NCBI GenBank assembly: GCA_022385805.1
Contig: MU277671.1
Coordinates: forward strand, 690,808 to 754,807
Direction of reading: 5' to 3'
Length of the DNA: 64,000 nucleotides
Source of the DNA: Pilatotrama ljubarskyi
Lineage: Eukaryota > Basidiomycota > Agaricomycetes > Polyporales > Polyporaceae
The notes beneath the pieces were generated by a model that did no database searches, was not told the origin of the DNA, and worked only from the letters and a program-made list of their open reading frames with translations. Positions 23,539 to 34,134 of this stretch are shown here, piece after piece. Every line of letters begins with the position of its first letter. The first letter of the stretch is position 1. Position numbers and translations under genes: made by a program.

Positions 23539-24204
23539 CTAGTCGATGAACTCGAAGGTGCTGCGAAAGATAGTGGCGTCTCGCCAAGGCCATATCTGTG
23601 GGGCGCTCAGAAAATACTTCTCGTCGAACAGAGGCAAGCCTACCCTTGCGTATAGCTTGCCCTTGACAAGGCCCAGTGGTACGGGGCCGTACATGCGAGA
23701 ATCTCTTGACCAAGGGAGATTGTCTCCTGTGACCCATATGTGGTTGCGAGGAATGACGACGTGCTCGGTGGAAGGGGCATATTCGCCTGTTGGGTCCACG
23801 CATACGATGTCCCCGGGGAGACCAGTGATACGTTTGCAGACTATGCGGGACGGATCGAGGGGGGAGATGTAGGTGACCAGCTCGCCCCGCTGTAGGCGTC
23901 GGGGATCAATCCACTTCAGCTCAAGTACAGCCTCTCCCGTCATGCTCATGGTGGGGAACATGGATGGTCCCTCGACCTGTCAGATAACATACCATCAGCT
24001 CTGTGCATGCCTGCATGTGAGACTGGCATTTGTACCACGGAGATAGTCAAGACATGTTCTCCCACTAAATGTAATGCACACCCAAAGTTTGCTAGCTGTT
24101 TCTCCGGTTTGCTTCTTCGCTATCCAACAGAGGAAGAGAATGCACATACGTGGAGGGCCCAATAGCCTGTTCTCCAGGCTACTCGGCGCGGGTCGGAACG
24201 ACAT
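23539..24204 (-). CDS. IMP1: Mitochondrial inner membrane protease subunit 1 (IMP1)
   Basis: This is an S26 (signal peptidase I) family serine protease that trims sorting signals in the mitochondrial intermembrane space. Three exons: a short first exon (MSFRPAPSSLENRLLGPP, start 24204); a microexon completing NFGCALHLVGEHVLTISV; and the catalytic exon. The catalytic serine is in VEGPSMFPTMS, made by splicing at the CAG/GTCGAG acceptor. The catalytic lysine is in IVCKRITGLPGD. The box with HIWVTGDNLPWSRDSRMYGP follows. The splice phases agree at both introns (phase 1, then phase 0). The length of about 190 residues fits IMP1, and RDSRMYGPVPLGLVKGK favours subunit 1 over subunit 2. It is divergent from ELP4, 280 bp between starts. 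Confidence 0.88.
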
Positions 24205-24484
24205 GTCCTCCAGGCGTCGGTGGCCCACCCTCTCAAACTCGTCAAAGCAACGCGTCCAAGTCTCCCGAAGTTCATAGCTGAGTACCGCGGTAGAGGCCTG
24301 GTCAAGCAAGATACGCGCCGCAGGTCAGCAAGGTGGTCATGGTGGACGTCTTGCACTACGCTGGGCCCGGCGTCTCCACTCTCGCGCAACGCGCGCGGGC
24401 CTCCACACCCCGCCGCGCGAGGTCGCGATCGCTTGGTTTAACACCATCTCACCGTCCTGATCCCCGCCCTGCCCAACCAATCCG

Positions 24485-26028
24485 ATGTCGGCCTTCAAAC
24501 GACGGACGACGGCGAAGCAGCCACCGCTACCAGCAGGCACGCGCACCTCACCCGGCTCGACCTCAACGATCATCACGTCGACTGGAATTCCATCTCTGGA
24601 TGATATCCTCGGCGGCGGCCTACCCCTCTCGTGCTCGCTTCTGGTCCTCGCGCCGGATGCGCATTCGGCGTACGGAGAGCTTGTCATCAAGTACTTTGCT
24701 GCGCAAGGACTTGCGTGCGGTCAGCGCGTGTGCGTCGTCGATCCGCGCGCGGAGTCGTTCTTGGCCGAGTGTATGTGGATTCCGGGCAGTAGTACGCCGG
24801 CGCAGCCCCAGACGTCCGCCGCGTCCGCGCAATCCATCGCGGCAGATGATGAGGAGGATGAGAGGGCCTCTGAGCACGACACCAAAATCAAAATCGCGTG
24901 GCGGTACGAGCAGATGAAGCAGTTCCAGACAACAGTGTCCTCTTCGAGCCAGTGAGCCGCATTCTATGCATAAAGCACATTCGTGTTGCTAAATATCGCA
25001 GGTCGGCTGATGACTACTGTCGCACGTTCGACCTTACATGCCGGATGCCAGAGGCGGCGATTAGTCGTGCGCGCGACGACGGAAGATTCGTAGGCCTCAG
25101 TCCTACAGTAGGCATTTCTGCGAAGGACGGGAGATCATCTTGCAGAGCAATTATTCAACGCCTCTCCGAAATTCTCTCCAAGGCCGACTCGGAGACTCCG
25201 TATCTGGCAACAAGAATCTGCATACCTGCGCTCGGGTCATACGAGTGGGGTGACCTGTCTCCCCAGGTGAATCCCATCGCACATCATACGCCGGGCTCTA
25301 CATTAAACCCAGCACGCTCCAGGATGTATCTTACTTTCTGCATTCCCTGAGGTCTCTCCTTCGCCGACACCCGCGCATGTGCGCCTCTATATGCATGGCC
25401 CCGCATCTTTGTCATGAAGCCTATGGTGGTCCAGGGTGGGTACAAAAGCTCGGATGGCTTACCGACGCCAGTATCACGCTAGCAGCCTTCAGCTGTAAGC
25501 CGCCCATCTTCGCTCTATATCAGAGACTGATCGCGCATATTCCCAGCGAATCCTTCGCTCACCGCCATGTTTTCGTCGCATCACGGCCTGGTGCATATAA
25601 ACGCCCTCCCCGCACCGCACACCCTGCTCCCTCCCAGCGATAAGTTCTCCACTCTCCGCGGACTGAGCTCGTCCGGCGAGAACAACCTCGCGTTCAAGTG
25701 CATGCGCAAGCGCCTGATCTTCGAGACCCTTCACCTGGACGTCGAGGGCGGAGTCAGCGAGCGACGCACTACGCCGTCTAATGCTGCAATTGTTATGGAA
25801 CCGGGCGCCGCACACGACCATAATCACGAACAATCAAACGCGCAAGCAGCCGGCAGCGCGTCAGTCGCAGCGGTACAAGTACAACTGGAGCAGGACCAGA
25901 CTGCAACGCCGCCCCAGCCAGTTGACGTCGCAGCACACGCTGAAAAGCGGGACGGAGGCCTGAAGAAAGCGAAAATCAAGAAGAAGGTTGCTTTCACGTC
26001 GGAGAGGCCTGATCTGTACGATTTCTAG
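24485..26028 (+). CDS. ELP4: Elongator complex protein 4 (ELP4)
   Basis: This is a RecA-fold subunit of the Elp4-6 ring of Elongator, which supports wobble-uridine modification of tRNAs. The start at 24485 (MSAFKRRTTAKQPPLPAGTR) leads to the PAXNEB-family core: STGIPSLDDILGGGLPLSCS, VLAPDAHSAYGELVIKYFAA, RVCVVDPRAESFLAE and KIAWRYEQMKQFQT. Spliced exons continue with DDYCRTFDLTCRMPE, LATRICIPALGSYEWGDLSP and GGPGWVQKLGWLTDASITL. The C-terminal exon contains HHGLVHINALPAPHTLLPP and RKRLIFETLHLDVEGG, both family signatures, then a low-complexity Ala/Gln tail and KKKVAFTSERPDLYDF. There are six or so exons and the protein is nearly 400 residues. As in all Elp4 proteins the Walker motif is degenerate (GGGLPLSCS). 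Confidence 0.92.
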
Positions 26029-26581
26029 GCTGTCTCTCGCATACGACGTAGGTTCGTCACTGTAGCCCTAAATTACAGATAGAAAGTCGTGTATCTCTAG
26101 TCGGAAACAACAATGGTGCTAGGCTAGACGTGATTGGCTGTCCAGCGAGCGCAGTCAGTGGGTCGGACACTAGAAGAGCAATGCGTCAGTTTGTGCATAT
26201 AGCGGTCGCGGCATGATCCTTCGCAGAAGTCGACGTGCCTCCAAGTTAGTCAGAAGGTATCATCCAGCGGGATAGCCTCCCGCGGCCGCGTATTCGTGCT
26301 TTGATTATGATACAAATGCGAGTCGGGATTCTCGTGAAACGGTACGGAAAGCGCGAGAGCAACGGGATAACACGGGACAACTTTGCATGGATGGCGTCAC
26401 AATCCTCTTTCGTTGTCGTGGTAGGTCATGAGTGCGGAGCGTGGGGTACAGAGGCACGGCAGAACGGCCATTGTGGAGTGGTGTCGGTCGGTCAGGGGGT
26501 TGGGAGCTGTACTGTAGATGGTGACATGGAGTGAGAAGGTAGTGACGAGGACATAGCTGGGAGCGAGATTACCCACTATGG
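26029..26581. other. Intergenic region, convergent 3' ends of ELP4 and an F-box gene
   Basis: About 550 bp of 3' flanks. No coding exon, RNA gene or repeat recognised. Confidence 0.55.
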
Positions 26582-28121
26582 CTATGATAATCGAGAGGTT
26601 CCAGCGTATATCATCCGGAGCGCTGGAGGGGTGACGTCCATCTCGCGCTGCGCATTCATCTTCTTGCACTCCATGAGCAGCTCCCTCAGCGAAGAGAGCG
26701 GGGGCTCTCCCTCCTCCACTACGCTTTCTGTCTCATCGTCTTCTGGGTCCATCGGCAGGGTCCCTAGGGTCTCGCCTGTACAGTCCTCCAGCCGGACGCC
26801 TTCCTTCCCACATTGCCTCCACCACCGCTCCCAGCGCTCGTAGCACTGCTGGCTGGGGCCGTTGTTCGCTTCGAGGTCGGAGAGCAAGGTGGTGTTCAAG
26901 ACGCGTATCCGCTCAAGACGAGGGAAGTTCCGCTTGTTGAGCGCAGCGAAGTTCACATCGTTGCGCCGGCGGATCATCTGCGTAGCGAACGGGTCGACTC
27001 TGTCGTAGGTCGCTGCGTATCCGACACCGAAGGCGTAGAGAAGATGGTGCAAGCCGATCGTCGTGATGTTGGCGTGCGGGCGACGGACGATGGAGCTCTC
27101 GAGGAAAGGATGGTGTTCCCAACCCGGGATGCGCCAATCAGGGTTGAAGGTGAAGGTAGTCAATAGCGGACAGAGGTCGAGTATGGTGGGGACGTCCAGG
27201 GTGGGGATGATGTTCAGATCGAGAAAGGTCAGTTCTGCACCGTGTACCCTGAGGAATTCGAGGAGGTCGGGGAAGTCGTCTCGATGGTTGACGAAGTCGA
27301 GGCTTAACGCCCTCAGCGAGGGCATATTCCAGCCGATTGCCTCCTCGAGGAAGTCCTGGAATGGCCCCCGTAACGACAGACGTTGGAGGGAGGGCAGTGT
27401 GAGCGCGAGGTCCGCTGCAGCGCCAAGGTGTATTTGCTCGGGGGGTGTGCCGTCGAACTCTATGTGCGCAGTGACCAACTCTGGGAGGCACTGCAGCATG
27501 AAGATGAGCTTAGCGAGGGACGTCGTGGGGATGTTGATGTGCAGGACGCGCAGGCTGCGCGAGCAAAAGGTACATAGGGCATCACCGATGGCCTGGAGCG
27601 TGTTGGACAAAGGCCAGTTGACCACGAAGATCTGCAGGTTCGGACAGTGTCGGATGATTGACACCAGCGAGTTCTGAGTCGTCTCCATCGTCGTTCCTCC
27701 TCCAGCAAAGTAGCGCGTGATATGCAGCCTCTTCGTCCACCGGCCAAGATCCTGGTCGTGGTCCATCAGGGCGCAGACACGCTGGATGTTGCGAGGATTG
27801 CTGAAGAACAAGAACCGGTAGAGGAACTCGTAGCCCAATCGACGCCATGTCCTGCAGGTCGACATTATGGCCTGTAACGTCCTGTCGGATGCAGCGACAT
27901 CCAAGAGCACGGAGTGTACGGACCTTCTTCGTGCCATAGCTGCGTCGTTGCGCGTTGTTCACGCCTTCCTGGGCCGTACGCAAGGACCAATCTCCATACA
28001 ACGTCTTGAACCAGGTGGCCTCGGAAAAGGCTGTCGGCAAAGTATGGTCGAGTAGGTCAGCATCCTCGACTGCTAGATCGAAAATGTCTAGCCAGAGCTC
28101 ATCGGGCAGATTCAAGACCAT
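26582..28121 (-). CDS. F-box protein, Agaricomycete family
   Basis: This is a clear F-box protein, so a likely SCF ubiquitin-ligase adaptor. Exon 1 starts MVLNLPDELWLDIFDLAVED (28121), a textbook F-box start. A 52-nt-scale intron (donor GTCCGT, acceptor GTTACAG, phase 0 on both sides) joins RRSYGTKK to AIMSTCRTWRRLGYEFLYRF. The remainder is leucine-rich: GRWTKRLHITRYFAGG, VSIIRHCPNLQIFVVNWPLS, RSLRVLHINIPTTSLAKLIF and LPSLQRLSLRGPFQDFLEEA. The C-terminus is acidic (PEDDETESVVEEGEPPLSS). It is not closely related to the two tandem F-box-like genes to its left: the F-box is stronger and the repeats differ. The substrate is unknown. Confidence 0.8.
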
Positions 28122-28455
28122 ATCTCAGCCTTCGGCACGCTGAGAACGAAGACCTGAGCGAAGCGAGTTGGTTGAGGAGGTGAGAGGGGAATCTTGACAA
28201 AAGTCACATGTGTATAGTAAAGCCGGAGGAGAGGAGGCAAGTCGAGAGCAAGGAACGAAAGCGCCCATCTACGGCGACTTGGTCCCACACCTCCGTGGCG
28301 CCCGCACGATGTTGAGTCCAGCCAGGAAACGCAGATCGGCGAATTTACTCGTTGCGCAAACACTTGAGACGTACACACTACGTGGACGATACTAGTCAGG
28401 GTACGCCAGCGCCCTCCCAAATGTATTGCGGCTCCTGATGAGAGGCGAGTCAGCG
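28122..28455. other. Intergenic region between the F-box gene and TRM44
   Basis: The stretch holds the F-box gene promoter side and the TRM44 3' flank. No additional feature seen. Confidence 0.55.
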
Positions 28456-30244
28456 TCAGTGGTCCTTCGCCTTCCCTTCCGGTATCCTCGTCTTGAACAG
28501 CCCTCGTTCTTGAACCTTGCGGATGATCTCTTCAGCCCTCGCCCTCGACTGGGCTAACTCTCCATCGCTGTCTGCCGTCCGCTTCCTCCCTGTACAGCGC
28601 TCATTCAGCCACAGCTTCGTCCACGGAGCCAGTTGAATAGAGCCCACGTACCCACAATGGCCCAGTTTCTGGTACTCGGTATGCGTAGATTTTCACACTC
28701 GACCTTCCATCCGCAGTACAAACTCAGAGACGCCAGCCAGATGCGGTACCTGGAGTACGAGCTGGTATTGCTGCCGTCACCGCCGAGGTTCAAGCCCTCC
28801 ACGAAGTTGTTGGTGGGCACAGGGTAGTCCGGGACTCTCGATCGTTCGTACTTCTCGTCGAAGGCCCACGCGCAGCACGGTATTGACAAGTAGCCCGAGG
28901 CTGAGAAGAGGGTCGCCAGTACGGGCGTCCAAGGCGTGAGCTCATCTGCATGATTCGCGATAATGAACACCCCTTCGTGGAGATATGGGATATCATGCAT
29001 TCGAGGCGCCGAGTCGACAAGGATTGTCGGGTCCAGAGCCTCCGCATGCAATTGGCTTCGAGTAGTCTCGGGGTAGTGCGACCAGGAGGTACGTGCCCTG
29101 ACGTCAATACCGTGGCCGGTATATCCTTCTGCGGACAAGATATGGGTGAGAAGACCGTTGCCGCACCTAGTTTTCCCTGCAAGTCAAGGCTTGGTTCGAT
29201 CGGAGTGACGTATAAACCAAATCATACCCTAAGTCGAGGAAGCCGCCTGGAGGACGGGGCCAGTTCTTCCAGGGTGCTGCGTCCAGACTCTCGACGTCTT
29301 CACGGAGAGATTCTACATACTGAGGACCGTAGGTCTCCTTCCACAACAGCATTAGGAATGTCGCAATTCCAATATCCTAATCGGTCCATGATGTCAATAG
29401 TTTCTCCACACAAATGCACCAAACGCACCTCGAAGACGTGCTTCAGAGGATCGGTGACCTCTTGCCAATCGTTCACTAGATGCTTATGTCGCTCTCGCAT
29501 TATCAGATACAGATCCTGGTATGCTTCCCTTGCGACGATGCAATCATGGACTACTCGTTTCTTGTAGTTTGTCACGGCGCCCCAACCGTACCTGTGCAGG
29601 GTGTCCAGAAGGGCGAGACATGTTCGGTAGAGTCGAGAGTTGAGATCCATAGGCGTGGATGGTAGCGGGACGGCCTCTATGCGTAGAAGTGGGGTCTCCG
29701 CCAAGATGTAGCGGAATGCGAGGCGGTAGACAGCCGGGTGATAGTACGGGAGAGCAACGCCAGGTTCTCGGATGGGTGTCAAAACGAGTACCACGGGTTC
29801 GTCACTTCCATGGTCGTCGGCTGCATATAACGTGCAGTGCTGTTCCAAGCCTGCATCCCTGCCAGGCCGACGGGGCAACAATCGTCTGTGGATGCTACGG
29901 ACTGGCCGAAGACCCTGTAGAGATGGACTTTCTATCGGGAAGTCGGCGGTGGAGTCTGAGACGATCTCTGAACGTAGGATCAGAGTCGAGTTGTACTCTG
30001 GATGGTGAATTAGCTGTGACACCGCGGTCTCGAACTGTAGAGAATCTGGTTCCATTCATCCGTTGCTACAGGAAATGAGATGAGTGAAGATAATGCATAC
30101 CACTTCCAAGGGGAAATCCGCAGAACACTGGATGACCGGGGCCCATCGCTGTTCCCCGGTGCTTGAGACAAGCGTATCACTTCTGCGGTCCTCCAGACAT
30201 GGCGATGGCGAAAATCGAGGACGGCTTGCTGTGGAGTTAGACAT
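28456..30244 (-). CDS. TRM44: tRNA(Ser) Um44 2'-O-methyltransferase (TRM44)
   Basis: Trm44 methylates the 2'-OH of uridine 44 in tRNA-Ser. The N-terminal exon starts at 30244 (MSNSTASRPRFSPSPCL) and reaches RWAPVIQCSADFPLEV. A phase-0 intron (GTATGC..CTACAG) then joins FETAVSQLIHHPEYNSTLIL, the family's HPExNS motif. The SAM-binding motif is GGFLDLG/CGNGLLTHILSAEG, split by an intron, followed by GYTGHGIDVRARTSW. Further conserved residues: EGVFIIANHADELTPWTPVL, SIPCCAWAFDEKYER, LYCGWKVECENLRIPSTRNW. The C-terminus is basic. The gene has about six exons. The window's largest minus-strand frame begins at an internal ATG (30055), but the conserved N-terminal exon shows that is not the start. 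A U6 snRNA gene ends only about 65 bp upstream. Confidence 0.88.
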
Positions 30245-30309
30245 CGACGACGTCTTTGACTGGCCGTAGAACGAAGTTGCACACTCCAAGGATTTGGTAG
30301 GAGGAGACA

Positions 30310-30376
30310 AAATAATAAATATTGAGACCCGTAGGTCTACCACTCCGGGAAAGCGTGTCATCCTTGTGCAGGGGCC

Positions 30377-30407
<31 letters not shown>

Positions 30408-30431
30408 TTCGTATGTCACCCCGAAGGGGAC
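30310..30431 (-). ncRNA. U6: U6 spliceosomal snRNA
   Basis: Read on the minus strand, the segment carries the invariant U6 core. It starts with a 5' stem-loop (GTCCCCTTCGGGG), then ACGATACAGAGAAGATTAGC containing the ACAGAGA box (complement of 30387-30393). ATGGCCCCTGCACAAGG and ATGACACGC, the U4-pairing and internal stem-loop region, follow. The conserved core is uninterrupted, so there is no intron inside the catalytic part. The 3' part (TGGTAGACCTACGGGTCTC) diverges and runs into an A/T-rich tail with a TTTT at about 30309-30312, a likely Pol III terminator. The 5' end is placed by the stem. I saw no obvious TATA box about 30 bp upstream. The gene lies just upstream of TRM44 on the same strand. 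The 3' end is approximate. Confidence 0.88.
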
Positions 30432-30799
30432 AACGACAGGTCACGGTGACATGGTGATCAGACGGAGGTTACGCATTTTGCTCATTCCGCGGGCGAGTTC
30501 TGAGTGGAGCCTCGCACGTGGCAGTATAAGTCGGGTGCTTAGTGAGTTACTTGAACTGCTGGTTCGCTACTCGTTTGGTTTCCGTTAAGTACTTGTAGTT
30601 GTTGTCGCAGCAACTGAGCAGGAACAGAGTTCTCTCTGACATAGAAGTAGATGGCATGATATACAAGACGACAACATTCACGATGACTCAGCTAGAGATA
30701 CAAGTACAGTCCTTGAAAGGCTTCCATTGAACGAAGCTGACACGAACCCAGTGAGCCCATCGCTCATCCATTCGACGGCCTCAACCTCAGCGCTCAGCA
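30432..30799. other. U6 upstream region / eisosome gene 3' flank
   Basis: About 370 bp that must contain the U6 promoter and the 3' end of the Pil1-type gene. A CTTATA (minus strand, about 30521-30530) is the only TATA-like element noticed and sits about 95 bp from the U6 start. Confidence 0.4.
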
Positions 30800-32625
30800 T
30801 CAGAACTCCTGGTAGGGCGGCAACTCCCCGTCATCGGAAGGAGGCTGCTTCGCGTCTAGGTTCGGGTGGAGATTGGAGGAACCGCCAGCAGCGAGGAGAC
30901 GTTCTCTCTCCTCCCTCTCAAGTCGCTTCTTCTCCTCTTCCGCAGTTTCGTACCTGGGCTGTTCCGCAGAGGACGGCTGTGCGCTACCACCCTCACGGAG
31001 GAGTCGCTCCCTCTCCTCCCGCTCAAGGCGCCTCTTCTCGTCCGCTGCGCTCTCTGGCTGCGTGGTTCCTCCAGCTCCGTAGCCGGGGATAGCCTCGGGG
31101 ATAGGTGCGGAACCCGGTGCAACAGCGCTGGGTGGAGCAGGCGCAGGCTGTTTGAGGTCGTGCAAAGAGCCGCTGGCTGGTCCCGGGCCATCCGGACCAG
31201 CAGACTTCGGCATACCTGTCTCCGCAACAGTCGGCGTGACCGTCGGAACCTTCAAGGAGGGCTCAGAAGGGTCAGGAGCGACGACGGCACTTGGCGACCC
31301 AAGCTTCATCGGAATGGGTGCTGGAGCTTGGTTGAGCGTCGCCGGATTCAGGGGCGGCGAGACTGTGCCCTGGGGAGGCGGGGTGGCCTTAGGGACGTCA
31401 ACTGGCGCAGTGGCTTTGGCGGGGAATGACGGAGATGAGGTAATGTTGGAGGTGTGCGAAGGAGCTTGAGGAGGGACGTCGTGTGCTGTGGCGGGCGGCG
31501 TGATAGGGATGTTGGACTTTCCTTGAGGGTCAGTGGCGCCGATACGGGCAAGCTCGTTGGCGTGTGTTATTCCGAAGCTACGCGTATCCGACCTGTGCAG
31601 ATCCGCGGCAGACGGCTCGCGCAAACGCAAAGTCGAGTCCCCAGTCCGATAGTTGTCCAGCGCCTGCTGTAACGTCGTACGAACGGACGCAGTAAGCTGC
31701 GCGCCTGCGTACGGCTGCGCCTTTGAAGGAGGGATGTCCGGGAGTGCTGGGAGTATTGCATTGACTGCTTGAGCGACCAAAGCGAGCTTCTCGCTATACT
31801 ACATTGACAATGAGATGACGCGTTCGGACCCAAGTTGTGGCCTTAAACTCACCTCCCTGATCGCCTCCCACTTCAGCCGTTCGCTCTCTCGAACGGCCTT
31901 CCTCTTCAAGAGCTCCACTTCCTTCTCCAAAGGCTCGTCGTCTTCTTCTGCTTTGCGAAGCTGACGCTTAAGCTCAGCGAGCTTCTGCTCCATGCCGCGT
32001 TGCTGGTCATGCTCGATGCGCGCGATCTGGTTCTGGAAGCCGGCGCGGATATTCCGCCTTCCGCTCAGATTGTTCTCAGCATCGCGCAGTGCCTTGAAAG
32101 GGGCGCGAGACGCATCGATTTGTTTCGCAAGTGTCGCTGCCAAGGAGCCCTGGATATAATTCATCCATGCTAGGCGATCGGTGACTGCGCCGCACCGCAG
32201 ACGTCAGATATTGTGTCTCCAGCGATCAGGGAGGTACTCACCGTCCTTGATGTCCTCCTCTTCGTTCTGGCCCCACATGTAGAGCTCCTTGCTGTGTGAG
32301 TGCGCGTCGCGTCCGACATTATCGAGGTCAAGCGCGACTCCTTTCTGTGCGGTGATGATCTTCTGTACTGGCGTCACAGAGCTCCTGCAAGAGCCGACCG
32401 AATGAGATGGATCATCACTGTCGAATGCAATCCCACTTACGAGTACTGCTGCTGGAAAGTCCGCAGTTGGTGGTGGATGCTTTCAAACGCGTGCGATTTC
32501 AGGAAACCGCCGGATCCCGACGATTGCCCCGATCCTCCATCTGAACTCTGGCTAGAGCGGCCGAGAGGTGTTGCGTTGAGCGCAGACTGCGCCTTATCGG
32601 TGAGCGATGAGATGAATCCCTGCAT
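30800..32625 (-). CDS. Eisosome BAR-domain protein, Pil1/Lsp1 family
   Basis: This is a Pil1/Lsp1-type BAR protein that scaffolds eisosomes beneath the plasma membrane and responds to sphingolipid long-chain bases. The start at 32625 (MQGFISSLTDKAQSALNATP) is followed by SIHHQLRTFQQQYS and, after introns, IITAQKGVALDLDNVGRDAH and KELYMWGQNEEEDIKDVTDR, the BAR-domain start. The helices continue through GFQNQIARIEHDQQRGMEQK and LKRKAVRESERLKWEAIREY, and the conserved YSEKLALVAQAVNAILPALP. A long Pro/Ala-rich tail ends with two copies of a charged motif, EKRRLEREERERLLREGG and EKKRLEREERERLLAAGG. The tail makes it longer (about 550 residues) than yeast Pil1. There are four or more exons. Confidence 0.85.
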
Positions 32626-32984
32626 GATGAGAGAGGGAAGGCAAAGATGGGCCTGCGCGCGGCATGTTGGGAGTTTATGTACCCTGCCCGTTGTGGCTGA
32701 GCGGTGGCACTGTAACTACGGCCCTACGTCATGGCGCTAAGCCAAGGTACCCGCACACCGCGCGCTGCTGCGCTTCGCAGTCAATTCGCAGTCGTAAAAA
32801 CAAAGCACCGAAATAGCACAGCATGGTACACGCACTGCTAGACCCTAGTTCCACATTCGACATCATATAAGAGCAAATTAAGATATAGAACGTAATAACG
32901 GGCGACGAATACTCCAATCAGCAAAGCGTACAGCAGCTACACATCGTTTCCGACGAACGGAAGACGTTGCCCGCGGCATGGGCT
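32626..32984. other. Intergenic region between eisosome gene and eIF4E
   Basis: The eisosome gene 5' flank and the eIF4E 3' flank. No further feature recognised. Confidence 0.55.
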
Positions 32985-34134
32985 TTACACGATGATCTTC
33001 TTCGCCTGCTTCCCCTTCTTCTCCGAGTCCTTGTGCGACAAGAACTCGACCTCAGTCGCCAGCGCACCAGCAAGCTTCTGCGACTCCGGGTAACCCAAGA
33101 CGTTCGTCTTGAAGTGTCGGCCAATCGCCTCAATCCGCTCGCGGAGCTTGTCGTCCTCGCCCGGAACTGATGAGGGCGCAGCCCGCGTCCAGATCGAGAT
33201 ACGGTAGAATTGGGGCCTCGTCGACACGATTACACCCGTGATGAGTGACTGGGGTGTCTCGCCGCCCTCGCTCGTCAGGAGCGGATCGAACGTCTCGCCG
33301 ATCGCAGCAAGCATCTGCAAGGATGATCAGAAAAATTGGGGCCGTGCTATTTGTACCAGTGGACCTACGGTATAGAGCCACATCTTGTCGACAACAGCCC
33401 GGTTCTTGTCCCTAGGGAGCTGTATGCTCCACTTGCCGCCGTTCTTGTTCGCCTCGTCTTCCCAAGCAGGGATTATACCCTCCTATTTATGCAGTGAGTA
33501 CTATGCTGCATACACGATGTTACGATCTAAGCGCACCTTGAAGAGGTAGTAGTTGGCCTTTTGCGGAAGCTGTGACGGAGGTACGATGTTGTTGTACAGC
33601 CTAGTGGGATTTCTTCAGTCACAAGCTTGGGAAAGAGACACGAGGACCCAGGAACGTACCCCCAGAATTCTTCCACGCTGTCGAAGGTGATCACCCGCTT
33701 GATATCCTCCATCCACCCCTGTGCAGCGATGCCGCCGGGTGTTTGAGGTAAGGGGGTTTGAGGGAAGGAGGACATAGGTGTCTGAGGGAGGTTACGACCC
33801 TTGGTCGCGGGGGAGTCGAACCAGAGTGTCCATGGAGAGTAAAGTGGATGCTACAAAGATGCGCGGGATTGGTCAACGGTGAAACGTAGCGGCGAGGCAT
33901 CACGGAAACAGCGATACTCACCTTGACATTAAAGTTGGTTGGGTCACTGAAGACAGTCCGGATAGCATCGGCCTGCGCCTGCATATCCACTTCCTGGATC
34001 TCTCCAGGCTCCAGGTTCTCCTCCCCGTCCGTCTTCTTCTCATTCTCCTTCGCTTGGTTCTCCGCGAGAGCAGCCGAAAGCGCAGCTTTCGAAGCCTGCA
34101 GAGCAGGACCGGGCAAGCTTGATACAGAAGCCAT
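32985..34134 (-). CDS. Translation initiation factor eIF4E
   Basis: This is the mRNA 5'-cap-binding protein of eIF4F. The N-terminal exon (start 34134, MASVSSLPGPALQASKAALS) is a flexible acidic extension. The core follows: HPLYSPWTLWFDSPATKGRN with the N-terminal tryptophans, SVEEFWGLYNNIVPPSQLP, and KEGIIPAWEDEANKNGGKW, whose WED and KW residues form the cap pocket. DKMWLYTMLAAIGETFD, ITGVIVSTRPQFYRISIWTR and the C-terminal HFKTNVLGYPE complete the fold. An insert (MSSFPQTPLPQTPGGIAAQG) between strands 1 and 2 looks low-complexity and may be lineage-specific. There are about five exons. The insert and N-terminal extension take it above the usual length of roughly 215 residues. Confidence 0.93.

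Noticed and set aside
30056..30361. Apparent small ORF with F-box-like FPLEVVCIIFTHLI
   Set aside because: The real coding part is the N-terminal exon of TRM44 ending SADFPLEV; the rest reads into an intron, so the F-box resemblance is accidental.
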